64,000 nt of DNA, taken from contig CAWESL010000008.1 of the NCBI GenBank assembly GCA_963811705.1, positions 372,001 to 436,000 of the forward strand. Reading direction: 5' to 3'. This stretch comes from DATJPR01 sp963811705. GTDB taxonomy: Bacteria > Bacteroidota > Ignavibacteria > UBA10030 > UBA6906. Each line of letters starts with the position of its first letter. Positions within the stretch are counted from its first letter, which is position 1. Positions 30,989-39,800 of this stretch are shown here, in pieces. Both the position numbers and the translations under genes were made by a program. Under the pieces are notes generated by a model. The model saw nothing but the letters and a program-made list of their open reading frames with translations. It ran no database searches and had not been told where the DNA came from.

Positions 30989-33121
30989 ATGCCCATCATG
31001 ACCCGCATGCGCGAAAGCATGCCCGTTGTTCTGTTTGGACTCCTGATCCTGTTTGTCGTCATGATCGTTTTCGAGTGGGGAATGGACTATCTCGGCATCC
31101 GCGGTGCCAGAAACGATGCGGTCGGAGCGATCAACGGAACAAAGATCACCTATCCCCAATTCTCCGACATGGTCAAAGCACTGTCGGACAATATGAAAGC
31201 ACAGACCGGAAAAGAACCGGACGAAGATCAGCAAAAAACCCTGCGCGACCAGGCGTGGCAGGCGTTGATCACCCAAAACCTCGTCGAAGCGCAGATCAAG
31301 AGGCTCGGGCTGACGGTGACCGATCAGGAACTGGTCGACTGGGTCCGCGGTCCGAATCCTCCGGAAGACCTCCGGCGGAACTTCATCGATTCGACCGGCA
31401 ATTTCCGCCGGGATGTCTACGACGAATTCCTTTCCAACCCGAACCAGTTTCTCCGTGATCCCGCCGGCCGCGACCCGAATTATGGGACGACCTGGCTCGC
31501 GAAGTATGAAACCGATCTCCGTCAACGCCGGTTGAACGAGAAACTGCAGAGCCTCATCATGGCCACTGTGCGCGTGAGCGAGGGGGAGGTGCGCCAGCGC
31601 TTCATCGAACAGAACCAGAAGATCGATGCCCAATACGCGTTGTTCGATGCGGCGGCGATCGGCGACAACGACGTGCCGGTCACCGATGCCGATCTGAAAG
31701 CATACTACGACGAGAACATCGACCAGTTCAAATTCGACGCCACACGCATGTTGAAGTATGTGTACCTGCAGAACAAACCCTCGGCTTCGGATTCGTCGAT
31801 GCGTGAAAAGGATATTACGGAAGCTGCGACGCAGGCCAAAAGCGGGACGGATTTTTTGCAGCTGGTTTCCATGTACTCGGACCAGCCCGATAGCGGAGCG
31901 TTCTTCCGGCACGGAGAACTGTCTCCCGCCGTCGAGGCCGCGGTGTTCGCGGCGAAGCCCGGCGACATCGTCGGCCCCATCCTGGACAACGGAACCTACC
32001 GGCTGATGAAAGTGCTCGGTGAGCGGCAGTCCGCCAACGAGTACGTCCATGCAAGCCACATACTGCTCCCTGTCGAGGGGACGGCCGATACCATGGCGGT
32101 GAAACGCCAGGCGGAGCAGATCGCCAGAGAAGCGAAGCAGGGGAAAGACTTCGCACAACTCGCCAGGGAATACTCGAAGGATCCCAGCAACGCCTCAAAG
32201 GGGGGCGACCTGGGTTGGTTCACGCACGGCAGAATGGTTGCCCCGTTCGACAAGGCGGCCTTCGGCGCGAAGGTCGGAGAAGTGGTCGGACCGGTGCGGA
32301 CGCCGTTTGGCTGGCATATCATCAAGGTGACCGGCCGCGACAATCGGGAAATGAAGGTCGCAAGCATCAACATCAAGATCGAGGCGAGTTCGCAAACCAA
32401 GAGCGATCTGTCCGATCGTGCGCGCGATTTTGCGCTCAACTGCCGCGAGTCGGATTTTGCAAAGGAGGCCCAGGCAACAGGGCTGGAAGTCCGCCAAACC
32501 CAGGTCGAAGAAAAGAGCACTTTGGTCCCGGGTCTGGGCGTCAATGAAGCCATCACCAAATGGGCCTTTGGCGCGAAACTCAATGCCGTGGCCGATCCGT
32601 TTATTCTGCCAGGGGGGGATGTCGTCGCCACGGTCAGCGAGATCAAGCCGGCCGGGGTTCGTCCATTTGCAGAAGTGAAGGAATCCCTGCGCCCGGCGGT
32701 GCTCAGAAAAAAGAAAATCGAAAAGGCGATGCAGATCGCCGCGGAGGTGCGGGCGAAACTCGGACCGTCGGACAGCCTGAAAAATGCGGTCCAAACGTTC
32801 CCCGGCGCGAAAGTCGCCGAAACGGGTGAATTCACCGCGAGCGGCTTCATCCAGGGCGTTGGACGGGATCTGGCGTTTATCGGCGCGGCCGAAACTCTCG
32901 AGCCGGGCAAGATCTCGAACCCGGTGCAGGGGCAGCGCGGCGCCTATCTCATCGACGTGATCTCGCGGACACCGTTCGATTCGACAACGTACGCAGCACG
33001 CCGGGGGACGATCGAGAACCAGATGCTCCAGGAAAAGAAGAGCAGGTTCCTGAATGATTGGCTGACGAAACTCCGTGAGAGCGCGGAGATCGTCGACAAC
33101 CGAGACGTGTTCTACCGATAG
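30989..33121 (+). CDS. PpiD/SurA-like periplasmic folding factor
   Basis: The 710-residue protein is anchored by one N-terminal membrane helix (about 11-33) with the bulk in the periplasm. A SurA_N-like chaperone domain is followed by two parvulin-type regions. One is degenerate (about 245-350) and one typical (about 352-455), with YVHASHILLPVEG, EYSKDPSNASKGGDLGWF and VRTPFGWHIIKVTGR. The C-terminal part completes the chaperone fold. Proteins of this type assist folding of exported and outer-membrane proteins beside the Sec exit, in keeping with the divergent secDF operon. AGGAGG lies 12 bases before the chosen ATG. Confidence 0.92.
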   Translation: MPIMTRMRESMPVVLFGLLILFVVMIVFEWGMDYLGIRGARNDAVGAINGTKITYPQFSDMVKALSDNMKAQTGKEPDEDQQKTLRDQAWQALITQNLVEAQIKRLGLTVTDQELVDWVRGPNPPEDLRRNFIDSTGNFRRDVYDEFLSNPNQFLRDPAGRDPNYGTTWLAKYETDLRQRRLNEKLQSLIMATVRVSEGEVRQRFIEQNQKIDAQYALFDAAAIGDNDVPVTDADLKAYYDENIDQFKFDATRMLKYVYLQNKPSASDSSMREKDITEAATQAKSGTDFLQLVSMYSDQPDSGAFFRHGELSPAVEAAVFAAKPGDIVGPILDNGTYRLMKVLGERQSANEYVHASHILLPVEGTADTMAVKRQAEQIAREAKQGKDFAQLAREYSKDPSNASKGGDLGWFTHGRMVAPFDKAAFGAKVGEVVGPVRTPFGWHIIKVTGRDNREMKVASINIKIEASSQTKSDLSDRARDFALNCRESDFAKEAQATGLEVRQTQVEEKSTLVPGLGVNEAITKWAFGAKLNAVADPFILPGGDVVATVSEIKPAGVRPFAEVKESLRPAVLRKKKIEKAMQIAAEVRAKLGPSDSLKNAVQTFPGAKVAETGEFTASGFIQGVGRDLAFIGAAETLEPGKISNPVQGQRGAYLIDVISRTPFDSTTYAARRGTIENQMLQEKKSRFLNDWLTKLRESAEIVDNRDVFYR

Positions 33122-33138
33122 TCTGGGAATGCTTCAAG

Positions 33139-33168
33139 GACCGCCCGGGGAGCTCACTTCGGGCGGTC
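33139..33168 (+). terminator. Terminator-like hairpin after the PpiD-like gene
   Basis: The stem GACCGCCCG / CGGGCGGTC is perfect, but only a short, interrupted T tract follows. Confidence 0.5.
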
Positions 33169-33196
33169 TGCATTTTGTCCACTCTGAGGAGCGACC

Positions 33197-33919
33197 ATGA
33201 GGATGTTGTCCGGTCGTTGTGCGGGGAGAACCGCGTGGGCGTTGGCAGCCGTTTCACTCCTCACTACCCGCCTTGCCGCCCAGGAACCGCTCTGGAAAAT
33301 CATCATCCACGGCAACGTCACGACAAGCTCTCAAATTTATCCGGCCATTGATGCCACGGATCCTGTCGCCCGTGCGCAAACCTACGAAGTCGGATCGGCC
33401 GTCGGGTACGGCGGAGAAATCCGTTATCAATTTCTCTCCGGGATCGCCGCGATCGGTCTTTCCGCCGACTATGTGAAGGCGAGGCTGAGCCGCCCGCTGT
33501 CGACAACCCAGATCGCGACAATTCCGGTCGACGATGGGTACACCGTGCTGCCGATCGAAGTGACAGGGTACTTCATCATCCCGTTTTCCGGGAAGACGTT
33601 CGGGGTCTATATGGGCGCAGGGGGCGGAATCTATTACGGCGAGCGTACTCTCTCGGTGGGAAACGTCACCGCCCCGTCCTTCGCCAATCCGCCGGGAGGC
33701 GGGATCCACGTGTTGGGAGGGGTGAGCTACTCGCCCCTGCCCTCGCTCTCCATTCTCGGCGAAATGAAATTCCGCGACGTGCAATTCAAGGCGACGAATA
33801 AATTCGCCGCACCCGAGGTCGTGTACAACGGAAGAAGAATTGCCGTCACGCAACTTAACGATGCGCGGATTTACACCGACGGCGTCGTGTTCCAACTCGG
33901 CATCGCGCTCTCGCTGTGA
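33197..33919 (+). CDS. Outer-membrane beta-barrel family protein
   Basis: The 240-residue exported protein has a signal peptide ending TTRLAAQE. It has alternating hydrophobic strands and glycine-rich turns (VGYGGEIRYQFLSGIAAIGLSADYV, FGVYMGAGGGIYYGERTLSV, SILGEMKFRDVQFKA) and ends with VVFQLGIALSL, a terminal strand of the kind recognised by BAM. It is probably an OmpA/OmpW-sized eight-strand barrel. Its function is not evident. It sits between the folding-factor gene and a methyltransferase with only two bases to the next start, so it opens the cluster that runs to the TamB-like gene. Confidence 0.75.
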   Translation: MRMLSGRCAGRTAWALAAVSLLTTRLAAQEPLWKIIIHGNVTTSSQIYPAIDATDPVARAQTYEVGSAVGYGGEIRYQFLSGIAAIGLSADYVKARLSRPLSTTQIATIPVDDGYTVLPIEVTGYFIIPFSGKTFGVYMGAGGGIYYGERTLSVGNVTAPSFANPPGGGIHVLGGVSYSPLPSLSILGEMKFRDVQFKATNKFAAPEVVYNGRRIAVTQLNDARIYTDGVVFQLGIALSL

Positions 33920-33921
33920 CC

Positions 33922-34671
33922 ATGGATACCAGGACCGGCCCCGCGCCCCTTCGACTTCCCGCCCCGACCGGAATCCCCGGAGAAGAACTTCATTCGACCC
34001 TGAAACACAAGTATGACCTTGTTCCGGACGTCGTCCGGATTCGCGATCGCCATTTTACGCTCTATCGTGTCCGCGATGTCAACGCGTTGATTGACAGCCT
34101 CGATGCCGGGACGCTCAGCGATGCCGACCGGTTTCCCTACTGGGCGCAACTCTGGGACTCCTCGATCGCGCTTGCAGAGTGGTGCCTTTCCTCTCCGGAC
34201 CTTGCGGGGTGCACGGTCCTCGAGCTCGGCAGCGGTCTGGGGCTCGCCGGCATTGCGGCTGCCGCCGCGGGCGCAACAGTGACGTTGAGCGACTACGACC
34301 CCGACGCGTTGATGTGCGCACAACTCAACATTCTGCGGAACCTCTCCCCCTCGGAGCGTCTCCGTGCATCGGTAACGCATCGTGATTGGCGCTCACAGCA
34401 GGAGGAGGTGAAACGATTTGATTTCGTCATCGGCGCGGATATCCTCTACGACCGCGCCGTAGCCCGACACCTTCTCGACCTCGTCCGCTCCGCGATCACC
34501 CCGGGCGGTTCGATCGTTCTCGCCGACCCCGATCGTGCAACAGGACGGTCGTTTCTGGCTTGGGCAGCAGAAGAGGGATTGCAGGTGAGTTCGGAAACGC
34601 GCATGATCACGCAGAACGGCACCCGATCGCGCATCACGGTGGCGACGTTGCGGGAGGAGCACCATGACTGA
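33922..34671 (+). CDS. METTL/NNMT-type class I methyltransferase
   Basis: The 249-residue protein has the signature PYWAQLWDSSIALAEWCL followed by motif I LELGSGLGLAGIAAAAAG and VTLSDYDPDAL, then FDFVIGADILYDRA as motif IV. This arrangement is that of the lysine methyltransferase (Methyltransf_16, ETFB/eEF-type) branch, which methylates protein lysines. The bacterial substrate cannot be named. ATG 33922 or GTG 33916 are both possible, the latter overlapping the upstream stop. It overlaps the shikimate kinase start by eight bases. Confidence 0.8.
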   Translation: MDTRTGPAPLRLPAPTGIPGEELHSTLKHKYDLVPDVVRIRDRHFTLYRVRDVNALIDSLDAGTLSDADRFPYWAQLWDSSIALAEWCLSSPDLAGCTVLELGSGLGLAGIAAAAAGATVTLSDYDPDALMCAQLNILRNLSPSERLRASVTHRDWRSQQEEVKRFDFVIGADILYDRAVARHLLDLVRSAITPGGSIVLADPDRATGRSFLAWAAEEGLQVSSETRMITQNGTRSRITVATLREEHHD

Positions 34672-35242
34672 TCTTCCCAACGCTGTCGCCCCCCCGCAGT
34701 TGCGCAACGATCGGATCTTCCTCGCGGGGTTCATGGGTTCGGGAAAGAGCACGATCGGTCCCATCCTCGCAAACACGATCGGCTATGGATTCGTCGACAT
34801 CGATCGCTCGATCGAAGAAGAACAGGGCAGGAGCGTTTCGGCGATATTCAAAGAGCAGGGCGAACGATATTTCCGTTCGCTCGAACGGGCGGCGCTGGAA
34901 CGATCGGCCGGGCGTGAAGGTCTGGTCGTCGCGCTGGGGGGAGGGACGCTTACGACACCGGAAAACTTTCAGATCGTCCGCTCCTCAGGGATTCTCGTCT
35001 ATTTGAAAATCAGCCAGGACCAGTTGTTCCGTCGCCTTCGGCGGCGCAATGACCGTCCCATGCTCATCGGTCCCGACGGCGCGGCCCTCGATGATGAGCA
35101 ACTCCGCGAACGGATCGCGTCGTTGTACGTCGCGCGCGAACCGATGTATGCCATGGCGGACATCACCCTGCAGACCGATGAAACCCGGCTCGGGGTGACG
35201 GTGGATCATCTCGTGCAGAAACTCAAGCCGTTGCTCCGGTAA
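34664..35242 (+). CDS. aroK: Shikimate kinase
   Basis: AroK phosphorylates the 3-hydroxyl of shikimate with ATP in aromatic amino-acid synthesis. The 192-residue protein has Walker A GFMGSGKSTIG, the shikimate-binding DIDRSIEE (Asp-x-Asp) and FRSLERAAL, Walker B-like VVALGGGT, and the lid RRNDRPML. Length is typical with a slightly longer N terminus. The other shikimate genes are not nearby, so its place between a methyltransferase and heptose genes is a matter of operon packing. Confidence 0.95.
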   Translation: MTDLPNAVAPPQLRNDRIFLAGFMGSGKSTIGPILANTIGYGFVDIDRSIEEEQGRSVSAIFKEQGERYFRSLERAALERSAGREGLVVALGGGTLTTPENFQIVRSSGILVYLKISQDQLFRRLRRRNDRPMLIGPDGAALDDEQLRERIASLYVAREPMYAMADITLQTDETRLGVTVDHLVQKLKPLLR

Positions 35243-35306
35243 AGGGTCGGTTTTGCAACTCTCGCGCGACGGGCGTATATTAAGGAATTTGACTGCAGGA
35301 GGCTTC

Positions 35307-36320
35307 TTGATTTCTCTTTCTCGAGAACGGACGGAATCGCTCCTCCGCGAAATGCGCGGGAAACGGATCGCCGTTGTCGGAGACCTCATGATCGATCGGT
35401 ATTACTGGGGCGCGGTCCACCGCGTCTCACCGGAAGCTCCGGTGCCGGTGGTCGAGGTTGATTCCGAATCGGTCCGTCTCGGCGGCGCAGCCAACGTCGC
35501 CAACAATATCGCGTCGCTGGGTGCGATTCCCCTGATGGTCGGGCTCGTGGGGAACGACCATGAAGGCGAGATGCTGATTGAAATGGTCAAGGACCTGGGA
35601 TTCGATCAACGCGGAATCGTCGTCGACGGGTCTCGTCCCACAACGATCAAGACACGCGTCATCGCCCAGGGCCAGCATGTCGTTCGTATCGACAATGAAT
35701 CGAAAGCGGATTGCCCCGATCACTTGATTTCGCATCTCGTGGACGCCGTCCGGTACAATATTCACTCGATTGATGCGATCATCATCGAGGACTACAACAA
35801 GGGGGTCGTCACCGCCGAGCTGATTCAACAACTCAGTGCCGTGGCCGGGAAGTACCAGAAGATCGTGTCCGTCGATCCCAAGTTCAATAATTTCCTTGAA
35901 TACAAGAACGTGACGCTGTTTAAACCGAACCGGCGGGAAACCGAAGAGGTTCTTGGCGGGCGACTCAAAACTATCGACGAAGTGACGGCGGCCGGGAAAC
36001 GCCTGCTGGAGATGCTCCAGGCGGAAAACGTCCTCCTGACGCGCGGCGAAGAAGGGATGTCGCTGTTTCAATCGAACGGCGAGATGATGCACGTCCCAAG
36101 CGTTGCGAAGAATGTGCAGGATGTCTCCGGGGCGGGCGACACCGTGATCTCGACCCTGACGCTCGCGCTGGCCGCTCATGCGAACATTCAGGAGGCATGC
36201 GTGCTCGCGAACTACGCCGGCGGGGTTGTGGTCGCATCCATCGGCATTGTGCCGATCAAACCGGATGAACTTCTGCAGGCTGTTCTTGATCCTGTTCCAA
36301 CAAATGCATTGGCCGGCTGA
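35307..36320 (+). CDS. rfaE1: D-glycero-beta-D-manno-heptose-7-phosphate kinase
   Basis: This PfkB-family sugar kinase (HldE N-terminal domain as a separate protein) phosphorylates heptose 7-phosphate at C1 on the way to ADP-heptose for the lipopolysaccharide core. Motifs include VGDLMIDRYYWG, GGAANVANNIASLGA, VSVDPKFNN, LFKPNRRETEE and the catalytic DVSGAGDTVIS anion hole. The start is TTG 35307, four bases after AGGAGG; upstream in-frame sequence is not conserved. One base separates it from the adenylyltransferase half, which is encoded as its own gene, so HldE is split here. Confidence 0.95.
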   Translation: MISLSRERTESLLREMRGKRIAVVGDLMIDRYYWGAVHRVSPEAPVPVVEVDSESVRLGGAANVANNIASLGAIPLMVGLVGNDHEGEMLIEMVKDLGFDQRGIVVDGSRPTTIKTRVIAQGQHVVRIDNESKADCPDHLISHLVDAVRYNIHSIDAIIIEDYNKGVVTAELIQQLSAVAGKYQKIVSVDPKFNNFLEYKNVTLFKPNRRETEEVLGGRLKTIDEVTAAGKRLLEMLQAENVLLTRGEEGMSLFQSNGEMMHVPSVAKNVQDVSGAGDTVISTLTLALAAHANIQEACVLANYAGGVVVASIGIVPIKPDELLQAVLDPVPTNALAG

Positions 36321-36321
36321 C

Positions 36322-36813
36322 ATGGGATCCCTCGTTTCCCTCCCAACCCTTGTGCGCATCCGCCGGACGCTCGCGCGCAAGCGCAGGACGGTGGTCTTCA
36401 CGAACGGGACGTTCGACATCCTGCACCGCGGCCATGTCGAGTATCTGGCCGCGGCGCGCAAACTCGGCGACGTCCTGGTGGTCGGCCTGAATACCGATCG
36501 CTCCATCCGGCGCATCAAGGGGAAGCATCGTCCCATCAACCGGAACGCGGATCGCGCTGCCGTTCTCGCCGCCCTCGCATCCGTCGATTATGTGGTGTTC
36601 TTCGGCGAGGACACGCCCGCCCGGCTCATCGCGCGGCTGATCCCCGACGTGCTTGTCAAAGGCGCTGACTGGAAACCGGACGCGATCGTGGGCGCCGACA
36701 CGGTGGTCGCAAACGGCGGTCGCGTCAGAACAATCCGTTTGACCCGCGGCCGGTCGACAACCAACGTCATCAACCGGGTCCTGCAACGTTACCGCCCCCG
36801 GCACGCGTCGTGA
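36322..36813 (+). CDS. rfaE2: D-glycero-beta-D-manno-heptose 1-phosphate adenylyltransferase
   Basis: This nucleotidyltransferase (HldE C-terminal domain as a separate protein, about 163 residues) makes ADP-heptose from heptose 1-phosphate and ATP. It has the TFTNGTFDILHRGHVEYL nucleotide-binding start with the HRGH signature, VGLNTDRSIRRIKG, and the end GGRVRTIRLTRGRSTTNVI. ATG 36322 follows the rfaE1 stop by one base; ATG 36304 is also in frame. With rfaE1 it provides two steps of the heptose route. The isomerase and phosphatase genes (gmhA, gmhB) are not in the window. Confidence 0.95.
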   Translation: MGSLVSLPTLVRIRRTLARKRRTVVFTNGTFDILHRGHVEYLAAARKLGDVLVVGLNTDRSIRRIKGKHRPINRNADRAAVLAALASVDYVVFFGEDTPARLIARLIPDVLVKGADWKPDAIVGADTVVANGGRVRTIRLTRGRSTTNVINRVLQRYRPRHAS

Positions 36814-36835
36814 AGGCATCCCCGGGAGGCGCCGC

Positions 36836-39800
36836 GTGAGAAATATTCTCCGGTTTGCACTCTTTGGTGTGGTCATCCTGCTGGTCCTGACCGTCGTCCT
36901 GGTCGCGATCACACAGACGCAGTACTTCCGGGACTACCTTCGGTACAATCTCCTTCCGCAGTATGCCGATTCCGTCTTCCAGGCCGACGTCCGGATAGGA
37001 CCCATTACGGGAAATCTCGCCGCTGGATTTACGGTCGACAGCGTCTCCCTGCTCGTGCAGAATGAACCCGCCATGTCTGTCCAACGGATCGATTTTCAGT
37101 ACAACCTTCTCGGCGTCTTCGGTCGATCGGTATCCATCAACTCGCTCACGCTGGTTCGCCCCGAGATTCGAATTCATCGTCTTGCCGACGGCTCATGGAA
37201 CACAAGCCACCTGCTGCGTCCCGTTTCTCCGGATACGACTCCCGCCCGGCCGTTCGCATGGACGATTCTGGTCAAGCGGCTGGAGATCCAGGACGGCGTT
37301 GTTGCGCTGGTCGATTCTCTCGGGATGCGGGAAGCGGATGATACACTGACGGAGCGTCGGCATGATTTCACCGCCCGCAACATTAATGCGCTCCTCGTGG
37401 CGCGCATCGCCCCGGAGGAGAAGTATGTCAATATTCAGCGGTTGAACGGCCGCGACATCGCCCGGAACGTTGACCTGCTCAATCTTACGGGCGAGGTCAC
37501 CGTGACGCCCGAATCAGCAGTCATCAAGAACCTTTCGATCGTAACTGGGCGTTCGTCGGTACGACTTTCTGCCTCCCTCGGCAACGTGGACATCCTGAAG
37601 GGGATCGATCTCGCAGGACTGGAACACAAACCCACCACGGTCGCGCTCCAGGGAGCGCCGATCGATCTCCGCGAGCTCCAGGACCTCGTGCCCGGTCTCG
37701 GGTTTCTGAACGGGGACGTGACCGTCGATCTCGATGCAACCGGGGAATTCGGGAAACTCGCGCTCCATCGTCTCGACCTCACGACCCGGCATACGAAACT
37801 CAAATGGAAAGGGTCGATCTACAATCTTCACAAACCGGAAGATCTTGCGCTTTCCGTCCGGCTCACCGAGGGGACCATTGAACCGGGGGACGTTGTCGAT
37901 CTCATGCCGTCATTCGACCTTCCGGACTTTCGATCGCTTGGCGTGACGACCCTGACGCTGGACTTCGACGGCAGACCGCTCGATTTCCGGACGAAGTTCG
38001 AGTTCAACTCTTCTGCGGGAAAGATCAATTCCGATCTGGCGCTCAAGATCGGGGGGCCTTCGGCGCTCCGGTATCAGGGTGACATTACCTGTGCCGACTT
38101 TAATCCTTCTCTTCTGTTCGACGATCAACGGTTAAAAGGCGACATCAATGCCACTGCCCACATCGAGGGAGAGGGAGTGTCGTTGGATCGCCTTGCCTCG
38201 CGATTCCAGCTGACGTTCGCCAAATCGGAATTCCGTGACCTATCCGTGCCTGCGTCCGAACTGACCATCGATGCCCATCAGCGGCTGCTGACGCTCAACG
38301 GATCGCTCGGGCTCGGGGAAATGCTGTCCACGATCGCGGTGAAACTTGACCGGCACACTCCATCGAATCCCGCGTTTACCGTCGATGCCTCCATCAATCA
38401 CCTGAATCTCGCCTCCATCGCCCATGATGAGAACTACGAGAGCGACATCACCGCCAAACTGAACGTGGACGGGCATGGCTTGAGCTGGGCCACGCTCGGC
38501 GGGAATGCGCTGTTGGATCTCTCGTCGTCCCGGTACCGCGGCTACAACCTCTCGTCCGGAGCGATCCACGTTTTGCTCGATCAATCCGACGGCCGGGCGA
38601 AGCGCCTGAGCATCAACTCGCCCGTCGCCGACATGAGCCTGTCGGGAGCGTTCAATCTGGAATGGCTCACGCGACTCGTGAACTTTGAAGTCCAGAACCT
38701 GAAGAGCGCGATCAACGCAAAGTTCCGTTTCCTGGACTCTTCGCTTGCCCCTTCGATCAACCGGCGCGCGCTGGACGCCCTTGGCAAGTCGCTTGCCTCT
38801 CAGAAGGACACGACCAACCTTCGCTATACGGTGACGGTCAAAGACCTGGAGCCCATCGCAGCGATCGCCGGTCGGTCCTCGTTCCGCGGAGAAGGGATGC
38901 TGCACGGCACGATCCGGGGCTCGCTGAACGATATCGCCCTCGACGGAAATCTCGACACGAAGTACTTCTTCCTCGGTACCGTCGAAAAGGGTTTCCTCCT
39001 CCAGAACGCGGCGGTCGAATTCGCGCTCGACCACCTGCAGCCCGTGAACCCGCTGCATACGGCGATGATGCACGTTCGGGCGAACGCCGAACGGATGAAT
39101 GTCAATCACACGACGCTGGACTCCCTCTCGGCGGAAGTCTTCTACCAGAATGAATTTGCCCGATACTCATCGCGCGCAATCGCCAACGGTGAGCTGCGCG
39201 GGTCGGTGGACGGCAATGCGCGAGTCACCGATGCCGGGATCGCGGCCCGGATCGACAGTCTCGATTTCTCGTATAAGGGCTATTCGTGGAAGGCCGATTC
39301 TGCGGCCGCCTTCACGCTCACGGCTTCGGAGGCCTCGCTCAACGGTCTCATTCTGCGGCACGATTCGTCCACCGTCCGGTTCAGCGGCTCGCTCGGATCC
39401 GGTCAGGCCTTTGCCGCGGATGTTGCCGCGGACCGGATGAACCTTGCCGATCTTCAGGTCCTGCGGGAATCGAGGGAGCACAGGTCCGGTGACGATCTCG
39501 TCCAGGGGGGCGCATCGCTCACGCTGCAGTGCCGGGGGACGCTCGGCGCTCCGCGCATGACCGGCACGTTGCGTGCAACGGGGCTGGCCTTTAAACGCAT
39601 CCCGTTCGGAAATCTCTCGGCGGAGCTCCGGTACGCCGACACGCTGATGCACGTCACGCTGATGGGAGGATCGCTTGGCGCATCCGGCGGCGTTGATTCG
39701 GCCATCACGATACGCGGGACACTCCCGATCAATCTCGCCTTCACCCCGGTGGACGAACTTCTGCCCGATCGGGCGATGGACCTGGTCGTTCTCTCGCGCG

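Noticed and set aside
30782..32158. A 458-residue minus-strand frame antisense to the PpiD-like gene
   Set aside because: It is a shadow of the parvulin gene, running through both divergent promoters into the secD start.
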